DNA of 44,529 nucleotides from Dehalococcoidia bacterium (GTDB lineage Bacteria > Chloroflexota > Dehalococcoidia > SZUA-161). This document shows positions 33,907 through 41,763 of the stretch, piece after piece (the first letter of the stretch is position 1; each line of letters begins with the position of its first letter). A model generated the notes under the pieces. The model ran no database searches, was not told the origin of the DNA, and saw only the letters and a program-made list of their open reading frames with translations. Location of the stretch: NCBI GenBank assembly GCA_011174795.1, contig DUEY01000018.1:1-44529 (forward strand). The letters are read 5' to 3'. The position numbers and the translations under genes are program-made.

Positions 33907-34140
33907 ATTCCCGCGGTACCACCCTTCTTCCCCGACTTGTCGGGGCTCTCATGAAGGCACGTGTTCATACCCCGTCCGGGATAACGGTGGACGAGACCGG
34001 CCAAGTCTACTCCCCCACCTCATGCGGGGTTTCGGTTGGCGGCTCAGGAGGGATTTTCGAACGGGTTAGTCACATCTGCTCACACCGTACCAGACTCGCT
34101 GGGTGATACGCCCGTCTACTCGTCTCCGTCGCTGCCTTTA
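33871..34140 (-). promoter_or_regulatory. T-box leader controlling ileS
   Basis: The antiterminator core AGGGTGGTACCGCGG (minus strand, 33911-33925) is the T-box hallmark. In the presumed Stem I, GAGTA (loop-E like) faces an unpaired stretch holding ATC at 34052-34054. Flanking pairs GGAG/CTCC and ACGGG/CCCGT frame that loop. ATC is an isoleucine codon, so it fits as specifier for tRNA-Ile. Uncharged tRNA-Ile would bind there and at the TGG bulge and let transcription continue. TTGACA on the minus strand at 34172-34177 may be the -35 box, but its -10 partner is unclear. This element explains the 338-base gap between ileS and the hydratase gene. Confidence 0.93.
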
Positions 34141-34193
34141 CACGAAGGAACTTAACATATTGTAGCGTGGTTGTCAACGCCTGAATCGCACAG

Positions 34194-34976
34194 CTATCTT
34201 CCGGGGAAGTTCGCCGGCCGCTTCTCTATAAATGCTGCTATTCCCTCCTGGAAGTCCTCGGTCGTGCCATGCGCGGTCATTGCCAGCATCTCCAGCTCCA
34301 GCCCGGTATCCAGGCTGCCTTCCATGCCGCGATTGACCAATTTCTTAACGGCTTTCGCCGCCATCGGGCTCTTGCTCACCAGCTTCTCGACCAATTCGTT
34401 AGTCGCCTCCTCCAGTTTATCAGCGGGAGCTACCTTGTTAATTAACCCCAGTCTCTCCGCCTCAGCCGGGGAGATTCTATCTCCGGTGAAGAGAAGCTCC
34501 TTTGCCTTCCTGATGCCGATAAGGCGCGGCAGCCTCTGAGTAGCGCCACCTGCCGGCACCAAGCCACGGTTAGCATGTTGATCGGAGAGCTTTGCATCTT
34601 CAGCGGCGATAGCCAGGTCGCAGACCATGACCAGTTCCAGGCCGCCGGCGTATGCCATGCCCTGTACTACCGCTATCGTAGGCACACTGATATTCTCAAT
34701 AGCACTAAACGTTTTATTCCACAGCCGCAGGAAATAGTCCCGGGGCTTACCTTCAGGAATATTAGCAACTCCGGTGAGGTCTGCGCCAGTGCAGAACGCC
34801 CTGCCGGTAGCGGTTATTACCACCACCCTGACCGAGATATCATTATCGATATCCTCCGCCGCCGCACCCAGTTCCTCAAGCGTCTTCGCATCCAGTGCAT
34901 TGAGCACATCAGGGCGATTCAGGGTTATTCTCGCCACTCCATCCTTCTTCTCGAAAATTATGTTATTGTACTCCAT
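34194..34976 (-). CDS. Enoyl-CoA hydratase/isomerase family protein
   Basis: The 260-residue crotonase-fold protein has LNRPDVLNALD, FCTGADL (oxyanion region), GMAYAGGLELVMVCDLAIA and GGATQRLPRLIG. Glu114 matches the first catalytic Glu of the hydratases. The second one, usually in a GQPE segment, is replaced in SDQHANRG (His134 at the likely place). The protein may therefore be an isomerase or another crotonase rather than a true hydratase. It would act on acyl-CoA in the cytoplasm. It lies upstream of the ileS leader and has its own ribosome site (GGGAGG). Confidence 0.88.
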   Translation of the reverse strand: MEYNNIIFEKKDGVARITLNRPDVLNALDAKTLEELGAAAEDIDNDISVRVVVITATGRAFCTGADLTGVANIPEGKPRDYFLRLWNKTFSAIENISVPTIAVVQGMAYAGGLELVMVCDLAIAAEDAKLSDQHANRGLVPAGGATQRLPRLIGIRKAKELLFTGDRISPAEAERLGLINKVAPADKLEEATNELVEKLVSKSPMAAKAVKKLVNRGMEGSLDTGLELEMLAMTAHGTTEDFQEGIAAFIEKRPANFPGR

Positions 34977-35071
34977 AACAAACCTCCCGCTTAGTTAATA
35001 AATCGGGGCTAGAAAGCCCCTCCCAGAGACCGCACAATGTGATGAGAGCCCCAAAATCCTTGACGTCCAGC

Positions 35072-35734
35072 TCAACCGCTGTTGCTGCCCTTCGAGAGAA
35101 TGGCGACCTTGCGAGCTTCGCCCATCCCTATACTCTGCGTCGTTACATAGGGATTATCCCTCAACTCCAGGTGGATAATCCTGCGTTCTGCGGGGGTCAT
35201 GGGCTCCAGGGTCACCGATCTTCCCGTATTTCTCACTTGCTCCGCCAAACGCTGCGCCATGAGCCGTAAAGACTCGTGACGCCGTTTCTTATATCCTTCA
35301 ACATCGACAGTCACTCCGACACGTGACTTCATATGTCTGCTGACAATAAGGTTTATTAAATACTGTAGAGAGGAGAGGGTCTCACCCCTCCTTCCAATGA
35401 GGATACCTAAATCATCTCCCCTGATGTCGAGCGTCACCGACGCCTCGTCCCCACTTCCCTCTACCACCAGATTAACGCTGGCGGATATATCGATCATCGG
35501 CAAGACGCTTTCCAGAACCTCTTTAGCCATACCCCCTACTTCAGAACTATCCCCTGATAATAGCTCCAGCGGTGTTACCCTCACCGTGACCTCCCCGGAG
35601 CCCAGACCGAAGAGGCCTCCCTTACCTTTCTTAACGATGACCACCTCCACCTCAGAGCGGCTGAGTCCCAGTTCCGCTAGAGCGATTTCAACGGCTTCTT
35701 CTTCTGATTTTGCGCTTACCTCGATGCTTTCCAT
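35072..35734 (-). CDS. jag: Jag/KhpB RNA-binding protein
   Basis: The 220-residue protein has the Jag N-terminal domain (MESIEVSAKSEEEAVEIALAEL), the KGKGGLFGLGSGEV turn, a KH domain with IGRRGETLSSLQYLINLIV, and a C-terminal R3H domain (RRIIHLEL). It binds RNA and affects cell-wall growth and division in Gram-positive bacteria. Its start lies 47 bases inside the yidC reading frame, and homology shows that this start is right. It is the last gene of the rpmH-yidC-jag group. Confidence 0.94.
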   Translation of the reverse strand: MESIEVSAKSEEEAVEIALAELGLSRSEVEVVIVKKGKGGLFGLGSGEVTVRVTPLELLSGDSSEVGGMAKEVLESVLPMIDISASVNLVVEGSGDEASVTLDIRGDDLGILIGRRGETLSSLQYLINLIVSRHMKSRVGVTVDVEGYKKRRHESLRLMAQRLAEQVRNTGRSVTLEPMTPAERRIIHLELRDNPYVTTQSIGMGEARKVAILSKGSNSG

Positions 35735-36713
35735 GACCTACCTTCTTTCGACGGGAGCTTGCCTCCCTCACAACAGGTTTCTTTCCTCCACCCGTGGTGT
35801 CAGCCCCGGCGGCCTCCGGCTGCGATGCAACCACACCCGCATCGCTACCGCCACTCTCCGAAGCTCCCGTAGTACTTGCTGGAGTTCTGACCGGACCCGG
35901 AGGGCCTCCTCTCAACGTTGCCAGAGACGGTATTCTTAGAGACCCCCAGCCGGTTACGCGGTATTGTACCAAGATGGATATCAGGTTCGTGAGCAACCAG
36001 TACAGAGAGAGACCGCTGGGAAAAGTTAATGCAAAGAAGCCAAACATAAGTGGCATAATCCAGAGCAGCATGCGCTGCATCGACTGCTGCGAAGGGTCAG
36101 CAGATGGCGATGAAGACATCTTCTGCAGTATCCACATACTCACCGCCACCAGAATCGCCATGATGAGACTGCCGCTGCCCAGGTCAAGCCCGAGGAAGTG
36201 ACTATCCAGCGGCACCTGTTCTTGAATCACCGACCATGAATAGAGCTGTTTAGACAAGCCAATAAGGTTCTCAGGAGCATAACCCAGGCCCTGTATAACC
36301 GACTGGTACAAGCCTATCCAGATGGGGAACTGGACCAGCATAGGCAATGCACATCCAAAGGGATTAACCCCGTGTTCCTTGTAGAGCTTCTGTATTTCCG
36401 GACCAAGCTTTTCTTTATCCTTGGCGTATTTCTTCTGCAGTTCCTTAAGCTTGGGCTGCAGCTCCTGCATTGCCCTGGTGGAGCGTATCTGCCTCAAGCT
36501 GAGCGGTATAGTAACCCCACGGACGATGATGGTTAGGATGATGATGGCTAATCCGAAGCTTCCGAAAAAGACCTTAGTCAGCAGGATGAGGAAGTTCAAC
36601 ATCGGCTGTAGAATGACGATGTCGAAGAGCTCTATCGGAGAGACAAATCCGCCGACAAAGAGGAACACCAGTACCAGCAGAATCAGGAGGACAATATTCC
36701 TGGTTTTAGGCAT
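35688..36713 (-). CDS. yidC: Membrane protein insertase YidC/OxaI
   Basis: The 341-residue protein has an N-terminal membrane segment without the large periplasmic domain of Gram-negative YidC, as in Gram-positive SpoIIIJ. It includes TIIVRGVTIPLSLRQI with the conserved Arg in the groove, the amphipathic coiled region KLKELQKKYAKDKEKLG, and NPFGCALPMLVQFPIWIGLY. The C-terminus is long and basic (RRKKVGHGKHRGKRKIRRRSR), which can bind ribosomes. The last 15 codons overlap jag in another frame. It inserts proteins into the cytoplasmic membrane. Confidence 0.95.
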   Translation of the reverse strand: MPKTRNIVLLILLVLVFLFVGGFVSPIELFDIVILQPMLNFLILLTKVFFGSFGLAIIILTIIVRGVTIPLSLRQIRSTRAMQELQPKLKELQKKYAKDKEKLGPEIQKLYKEHGVNPFGCALPMLVQFPIWIGLYQSVIQGLGYAPENLIGLSKQLYSWSVIQEQVPLDSHFLGLDLGSGSLIMAILVAVSMWILQKMSSSPSADPSQQSMQRMLLWIMPLMFGFFALTFPSGLSLYWLLTNLISILVQYRVTGWGSLRIPSLATLRGGPPGPVRTPASTTGASESGGSDAGVVASQPEAAGADTTGGGKKPVVREASSRRKKVGHGKHRGKRKIRRRSR

Positions 36714-36727
36714 AGCTTCCGTCTATC

Positions 36728-37873
36728 TCACTGACTGAGTGGAACGCTCCAGTTCTGACGCCCTGTCGCGCCCTCAAAGGTATAAAGTCTATTATCCTGA
36801 GCATTTATGTAGACCGTACCCCCGGATGCGAAAATAGGTGCGAGCACGTGGGCATCGAGATCGACAACATTAGGCCACTTACTCTTGCCCGTCTCTACAT
36901 CCAGACCAAAGACTTCGCCTTCTTCCGTCGCCACCACCAGCACATCACCTACGATAACGGGAGACGACTTTATCTCGCTTCCCGCATCAAAGGGTTCCGC
37001 CCATCCCGAATACAACTCGCCGGTATCTGCCTCAATGGCGTAAACCCTGTGGTCCAGAGAGCAAGCGTAGATGGTACCATTCGCATAAAGAGCCTGCGAC
37101 CAGAACCAGTTATCCGCCTGTTCGAAGACCCACTTCTGTTCGCCGGTATCAGCATCTAGGGCGTAGAACCTGCTGTCGAACGCACCAATGTAGACTACAT
37201 CCCCAACGATGAGCGGTGTCGAGGCAATGGCACCTTGGGCCTTGAACTCCCACTTCAGTTCACCTGTGTCGGCATCGATAGCGTAGAGTTTCTGGTCCAG
37301 TGACCCGAAGTAAACGGTTCCATCATAGACCACAGGGGTTGACCATATCTTGTCATCAGTCTGGAAAGGCTTAAATCCCGCCTTCGGCCTGCCCTCGTAT
37401 GTGGTTACATTCGCCTCCAGGGCATAAAGCTTCCCATCGGAGCAGCCAACGAATACTGTATTGTTAGCGACAGCCACGCCGCCAGCGATAGGGCTGCCTG
37501 TGTCGTACTTCCACTTATCTGCCCGATATTCTGTATCGACAGCATAGACCCTTCCATTGTAGGATGATACATAAACCACCCCATCGGCTACGACCGGGAC
37601 ACCGTAGAGCAACCCCGCCCTGAACTGCCCACCCCCACTACAGGCGATCATGCTGCCTCCCTGCTCGCCTGGCGGCTCCCATTCCCACAGTCTCCCGCCC
37701 TCGGGGTTCAGGGCGACAACCGTTCCCCCCATGGTCCCGACATACAGTTTCTCGCCCTCAGATGCAATCCCGGGCCACCCTCTTGGCCCCATGCAGCCCG
37801 ACAGCACTAAACAGGAGAGGATGACAAAAATAATGAGGGCTTTCTTGGTTCGAGCCTGTTTAATGTAAAACAT
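36728..37873 (-). CDS. PQQ-type beta-propeller lipoprotein (BamB-like)
   Basis: The 381-residue protein has a lipoprotein signal ending in LVLSGC (Cys27) and repeated PQQ-propeller units such as LYVGTMGGTVVALN, VYVSSYNGRVYAVD, VFVGCSDGKLYALE and VYIGAFDSRFYALDADTGEQKW; about seven to eight can be counted. These YxxxxDGxxYALD-W units build a propeller outside the membrane. The Gram-negative relative BamB supports outer-membrane assembly, but no outer membrane is suggested here, so the role is unknown. It stands between yidD and yidC, 14 bases before yidC, hinting at a link to membrane protein insertion. Confidence 0.9.
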   Translation of the reverse strand: MFYIKQARTKKALIIFVILSCLVLSGCMGPRGWPGIASEGEKLYVGTMGGTVVALNPEGGRLWEWEPPGEQGGSMIACSGGGQFRAGLLYGVPVVADGVVYVSSYNGRVYAVDTEYRADKWKYDTGSPIAGGVAVANNTVFVGCSDGKLYALEANVTTYEGRPKAGFKPFQTDDKIWSTPVVYDGTVYFGSLDQKLYAIDADTGELKWEFKAQGAIASTPLIVGDVVYIGAFDSRFYALDADTGEQKWVFEQADNWFWSQALYANGTIYACSLDHRVYAIEADTGELYSGWAEPFDAGSEIKSSPVIVGDVLVVATEEGEVFGLDVETGKSKWPNVVDLDAHVLAPIFASGGTVYINAQDNRLYTFEGATGRQNWSVPLSQ

Positions 37874-37922
37874 TCAAATATCGCTAACAGACAGGCGGAG
37901 CATGACAAGGCATGGAAAGCGG

Positions 37923-38132
37923 TCAGGGAACAGGGTCAAAACCGCCCCTGTTCAGGGGATGACAGCGGCAGATACGCTTCGCAGTCAGCCAGCCACCCTT
38001 TACCACCCCGTACTTGTCAATCGCCTCGTAGCCATAGTGGGAACAGGAGGGCACAAAACGACAGGAGGACGGCGTATTCGGAGAAATAGCCACCTGATAG
38101 AATCTTATGAAGATTAAAGCTAACCTCTTCAA
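37923..38132 (-). CDS. yidD: Membrane protein insertion efficiency factor YidD
   Basis: The 69-residue protein shows the YidD pattern: [11 protein letters not shown], then [19 protein letters not shown], then [17 protein letters not shown]. It helps YidC-dependent insertion at the membrane. It lies 27 bases after rnpA in the standard rpmH-rnpA-yidD order. Confidence 0.96.
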   Translation of the reverse strand: MKRLALIFIRFYQVAISPNTPSSCRFVPSCSHYGYEAIDKYGVVKGGWLTAKRICRCHPLNRGGFDPVP

Positions 38133-38159
38133 CCCTATGCCCTGAAAATTCCCTGGCTT

Positions 38160-38498
38160 TTAATTCGTATTTATTAAAATCTGCGCTCTGTGCAGCAACC
38201 TCGTCACCGCCGCCTCAATTTGCCGATAGCTCGCTGTCGCTGCCTTACCACGAGCGATTAATACCATATCCCATCCCGTCGTGGTCGGGGTCGTTCTCGT
38301 TACTTCGCGCAGCAGCCTCTTCACCCGGTTGCGCACCACCGCATTCCCCAGGCGCTTGCTGGTTACAAAACCGTACCTGTTATGCTCAAGACCGTTGGGT
38401 GCCGCCCGTAGAACGACAAACTCGCTCGCCCACGTCCCACCCCGCTCGAAAACCCCGGTAAACTCCGAATTTTTCCTCAGCCTCTCCTCTTTACCCAT
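38160..38498 (-). CDS. rnpA: RNase P protein component
   Basis: The 112-residue basic protein has the RNase P motif RNRVKRLLRE, preceded by GFVTSKRLGNAVV, and begins with MGKEERLRKNSEF. It binds the catalytic RNA that trims tRNA 5' ends. It starts 15 bases after the rpmH stop, in the universal order. No RNase P RNA gene is visible in the window. Confidence 0.95.
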   Translation of the reverse strand: MGKEERLRKNSEFTGVFERGGTWASEFVVLRAAPNGLEHNRYGFVTSKRLGNAVVRNRVKRLLREVTRTTPTTTGWDMVLIARGKAATASYRQIEAAVTRLLHRAQILINTN

Positions 38499-38513
38499 TC
38501 CACCACAGCAATC

Positions 38514-38651
38514 CTAAACCGCAAGCCTGGAGCGACCCTTGAGCCGCCTTCGCTTTAGCAGCAACCGGCCGGCGCGGGTCGCCATGCGTGCGCGGAAACC
38601 GTGCTTTCTCTTCCGGGGAATCTTCTTCGGCTGGTAGGTTCTCTTGGGCAT
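38514..38651 (-). CDS. rpmH: Ribosomal protein bL34
   Basis: Translation of the minus strand from ATG 38651 gives a 45-residue, very basic protein beginning [19 protein letters not shown] and containing [10 protein letters not shown], the bL34 signature. It is too short for most automatic calling. It is the first gene of the rpmH-rnpA-yidD group behind a strong promoter. Confidence 0.97.
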   Translation of the reverse strand: MPKRTYQPKKIPRKRKHGFRARMATRAGRLLLKRRRLKGRSRLAV

Positions 38652-38675
38652 CTCTTTCTACCTAAATCGGGTGCT

Positions 38676-38705
38676 ATTATACTTTACCCCGCTCTGCGCT
38701 GTCAA
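38676..38705 (-). promoter_or_regulatory. Strong promoter of rpmH
   Basis: On the minus strand TTGACA (38700-38705), an 18-base spacer and a perfect TATAAT (38676-38681). Both boxes match the consensus fully, as expected for a ribosomal protein gene. Confidence 0.8.
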
Positions 38706-38720
38706 TTTGCGAGCATTCTC

Positions 38721-39365
38721 CTAAAGGGTATGCTTCAGCACGACAATCTCAGTCGCCTCCGGAAGCTGCCCTTTCTTCAGCTCCACTTCACTGGAATCCA
38801 GCCTCTTAACATCGGGCTTGCCTTTGATAAACTCATCTACCCCCGTAATAGGAAATGAACACTTATCATTCCTATAGTGCATGGGCAGCACTATCAGGGG
38901 CTTGATTTGCTCGCATATCGCACTGGCTGTGGCGGCATCTATGGTAAAATGGCCCCCCACAGGAATCATGAGAACGTCTACCTGCCCCAGTTCAGCGACC
39001 TCGGACTCCGTTAGCTTATGCCCCAAGTCACCCATATGGCAAATTCTCACGCCATCAACAGTGAAACAGAATAACGTATTTTCTCCCCTATCCCTCCCCT
39101 TTGAGGTATCGTGGTACGTCGCCATTCCCTTGAACTCGATCGCCCCAACCCTTTCTGTTCCCGGCTTGCTGACCTGCCTGGGGTTCCCCCTGACACGTGC
39201 ACCGTAATGGTCGCCATGCTTATGAGTGACGACCATGATGTCAGCCGCCTCCTCGATAGGATTATAGCTGAGGCCGGGGTAATCCCCGAACGGGTCGGTT
39301 ATTATCCTCATACCATCCTCCGCCGTGATCATGAACGACGCATGTCCAAGCCATTCTATCTTCAT
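38721..39365 (-). CDS. Metallo-beta-lactamase-fold hydrolase (UPF0173 type)
   Basis: The 214-residue protein begins IEWLGHASFMIT and has the metal motif HKHGDH (about residue 48), a later GDLGH and a late MHYRN, the layout of the UPF0173 metal-dependent hydrolases related to UlaG. Its substrate is unknown. The end is 16 bases from the rpmH promoter, and the start follows the pepA stop by 27 bases with a GGAGG ribosome site, so it probably shares the pepA transcript. Confidence 0.9.
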   Translation of the reverse strand: MKIEWLGHASFMITAEDGMRIITDPFGDYPGLSYNPIEEAADIMVVTHKHGDHYGARVRGNPRQVSKPGTERVGAIEFKGMATYHDTSKGRDRGENTLFCFTVDGVRICHMGDLGHKLTESEVAELGQVDVLMIPVGGHFTIDAATASAICEQIKPLIVLPMHYRNDKCSFPITGVDEFIKGKPDVKRLDSSEVELKKGQLPEATEIVVLKHTL

Positions 39366-39392
39366 GATAACACCCTCCTTCGGTACTCCGTT

Positions 39393-40907
39393 TTAACTGG
39401 TTATTGGCTTCTCGGCGAGAGCCAGCGCCAGATTGGTCAGCGTCCGTACGGCAACTCCGGTGGCTCCCTTAATTAAATAACCCTGCTCCTTCCTGAGGAA
39501 AGAAGGCCCTGCGATGTCCAGATGAGCCCAGGGAGTGTCTTCGCTGAACTCAGCGAGGAACTGGGCAGCGGAAATAGCACCTGCATATCTTCCGCCGCTA
39601 TTCTTGATGTCAGCCACCTCGCTCTTGTTCAACTCCTTGTACTCCTCGTACAAGGGGAGCTGCCAGATTTTCTCCCCCCCCTCCTCACCAGCCTTGATTA
39701 CCCGATTCACCATCTCCTGGTCATTGCCCAAAACCCCGCTGCATACATAGCCCAAGGCTACAATACAGGAACCCGTGAGCGTGGCGATGTCCACAAGTGG
39801 CGAAAGCTCAAGGCTCTTGGCATAACACAGGGCATCGGCGAGAATCAACCTCCCCTCGGCATCGGTGTTCGCCACCTCTATCGTCTTGCCGTTCATCGCC
39901 CTGAGGACGTCCCCCGGCTTGAGCGCAGCGCCCCCGGGTAGGTTCTCGGTCGCCGGTACAAGACCCGTGACGTTAATCCAGGGCTTGAGCTCCGCGATAG
40001 CCCGCATGGCGGCGATGACCGCTGCGCCTCCCGCCATATCACCCTTCATCTCGTGCATATTCTCCGATGGCTTGATAGAGATGCCCCCCGAGTCAAAGGT
40101 TATCCCCTTGCCTACAAAGCCCAGTGGTTTCGCCTCGGGGTCACCCCCCTTATAGCGTATAATGATAAACTTGGGAGGCTGTTTGCTGCCCTGGGCGACA
40201 CCCAGAAGCGCCCCCATCCCGAGTTCCTCCATCTCCTTAGCCTCAAGTACCGAGAATTCCAGACCCCAGTCAGAAGCGACTCGACGTGCTGTCTCCGCCA
40301 CGTCGGAGGGGGTCATATAGTTGGCAGGCTCATTGACCATATCACGGGCGAAGTTGGTGGCCTCCGCCATAACCCAGCCCCGCTTAGCGCTCTGCTCCAG
40401 AAGCGTAACCCTTTTTTTATCACGCTCTACAATAAGCAGTTCCTGTATCTCTCCATACTCAGGGTCTTTAGTGATATGCTTGCGGAAGGTATACAGCCCA
40501 ATAATACTCCCCTCCACCAGAGCCTGTACCGCCTTCTCGGCATCAAGACCTCCCGCCCCTGCCCCATGTATGATGGTTGCCATATTTTTAACGCCCGTCT
40601 TTCTCAAGGTGCGGCACGCCGCTGACATTACACTGCGAATGGAGTCATAGGTGAACTTCTCCCGCTTGCCCAGCCCCACTACCGCGACACGTTCCGGCTC
40701 AATCCTGCCCATTGTATGGAGCAGCGTAACCTCGTTGAGCTTGCCTTTAATTTCGCCCTCGGCGATAAGCTTGCTGATAATCCCGTCCAGCGCCTTGTCG
40801 ACAGCGCCAGTGGCACCGCCGGGCTTCTCCACACCTTCGAAGAGATTGACTATAGCAGCATCGACCTTGACCTTGGTGACATCACCCGAGATAACCTTTA
40901 CCTCCAC
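39393..40907 (-). CDS. pepA: Leucyl (M17) aminopeptidase
   Basis: The start is GTG at 40907, six bases after AGGAGG and downstream of the promoter at 40943-40970, giving 504 residues, the family length. An ATG at 40970 would put 21 residues into the promoter and is rejected. Metal and active-site motifs are present: GKGITFDSGGISIKP, MKGDMAGGAAV and NTDAEGRLILADAL. It removes N-terminal residues from peptides in the cytoplasm with two metal ions. Confidence 0.95.
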   Translation of the reverse strand: MEVKVISGDVTKVKVDAAIVNLFEGVEKPGGATGAVDKALDGIISKLIAEGEIKGKLNEVTLLHTMGRIEPERVAVVGLGKREKFTYDSIRSVMSAACRTLRKTGVKNMATIIHGAGAGGLDAEKAVQALVEGSIIGLYTFRKHITKDPEYGEIQELLIVERDKKRVTLLEQSAKRGWVMAEATNFARDMVNEPANYMTPSDVAETARRVASDWGLEFSVLEAKEMEELGMGALLGVAQGSKQPPKFIIIRYKGGDPEAKPLGFVGKGITFDSGGISIKPSENMHEMKGDMAGGAAVIAAMRAIAELKPWINVTGLVPATENLPGGAALKPGDVLRAMNGKTIEVANTDAEGRLILADALCYAKSLELSPLVDIATLTGSCIVALGYVCSGVLGNDQEMVNRVIKAGEEGGEKIWQLPLYEEYKELNKSEVADIKNSGGRYAGAISAAQFLAEFSEDTPWAHLDIAGPSFLRKEQGYLIKGATGVAVRTLTNLALALAEKPITS

Positions 40908-40942
40908 GTATTCCTCCTTGCCTAATCGTTCAAAGCGTGTCA

Positions 40943-40970
40943 ATTGTATCAGAAAGGCGGAAAATTTCAA
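40943..40970 (-). promoter_or_regulatory. Promoter of pepA
   Basis: On the minus strand TTGAAA (40965-40970), a 16-base spacer and TACAAT (40943-40948). It lies about 35 bases before the GTG start. Confidence 0.6.
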
Positions 40971-41036
40971 AAAGGGTTATAAAAAATGGAGGAGGTAGGT
41001 GGTGTGCAGAAGTGTAACGAAGGCCTTTGTTTGTAG

Positions 41037-41750
41037 TTAAAACGGGGGCTTGAAGCGCACCCGGAGCAGTCCCTTCACGTCCTCCCAGGCGGTACTTGCG
41101 ACATGAACCCTGGTGTCAGGGTCATCCGTCCACTCCACGGGCACCTCTTTGATGCGATAGCCCTTTCTCTTCGACAGAAGCAGGAGCTCGGTATCGAAGA
41201 ACCAAGCCTGGTCCTTAATCAAGGGCACAACCTCCTGCACCACCTTGCGCTTCACTGCCTTGAAGCCGCACTGTGCGTCCCTGAAGCCGGGGCGGAACAT
41301 GAGCTTTATCAGCATATTGTAGCCACGTGACGTTATCTCGCGCTTTGTGCTGCGGCCGATTACCTTCGAGCCCGGCATCAGCCGCGAGCCGATAGCAACC
41401 TCGTAGCCCTCCTCATCGATGGCGCCGATCAGCCTAGGGAAAGCCTCCAGGTTGGTAGAGAGGTCGACATCCATATAGGATACGATATCCGCCTCGCTCT
41501 CCAGCCACGCCTTCCTCAGTGCACGGCCACGACCCTTCAGCTCCAGCGCTACCAAGCCTACGTCATCGTACTGCTCCGACAGGAGCTTGGCAATCGCCAG
41601 CGTCCCGTCAACGGAGCCGTTGTCAGCGATGACGACCCGCCAGTAATGCGTTGCCAGATTTTCAGAAAGGTAGTCCCTGAGTATGCTGACGCTGCTGGCA
41701 AGCACCTCCTCCTCGTTGTAGACAGGGACCACGACGTCGACGCTGGTCAT
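41037..41750 (-). CDS. Family 2 glycosyltransferase, dolichyl-phosphate-sugar-synthase-like
   Basis: From ATG 41750 the protein has 237 residues. It shows VDVVVPVYNEEEVLASSV, ADNGSVDGT, YMDVDLSTNLEAFPRL (the DVD metal site), and FRDAQCGFKAVKR with WFFDTELLLL, typical of enzymes like polyprenyl-phosphate mannose or glucose synthases. There is no membrane segment. A longer reading to 42032 overlaps the neighbouring gene and its first 94 residues look non-coding. GGGGGTGAGAG before 41750 is the ribosome site. It probably loads a sugar on a lipid carrier for glycan synthesis. Confidence 0.9.
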   Translation of the reverse strand: MTSVDVVVPVYNEEEVLASSVSILRDYLSENLATHYWRVVIADNGSVDGTLAIAKLLSEQYDDVGLVALELKGRGRALRKAWLESEADIVSYMDVDLSTNLEAFPRLIGAIDEEGYEVAIGSRLMPGSKVIGRSTKREITSRGYNMLIKLMFRPGFRDAQCGFKAVKRKVVQEVVPLIKDQAWFFDTELLLLSKRKGYRIKEVPVEWTDDPDTRVHVASTAWEDVKGLLRVRFKPPF

Positions 41751-41763
41751 TCTCTCACCCCCC

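Noticed and set aside
38652-38720. Replication origin next to rpmH
   Set aside because: No dnaA or dnaN gene, no DnaA-box cluster and no AT-rich unwinding stretch; the gap holds only the rpmH promoter.
40908-40970. N-terminal extension of leucyl aminopeptidase from ATG 40970
   Set aside because: The ATG lies in the -35 region of the promoter; GTG 40907 follows AGGAGG.
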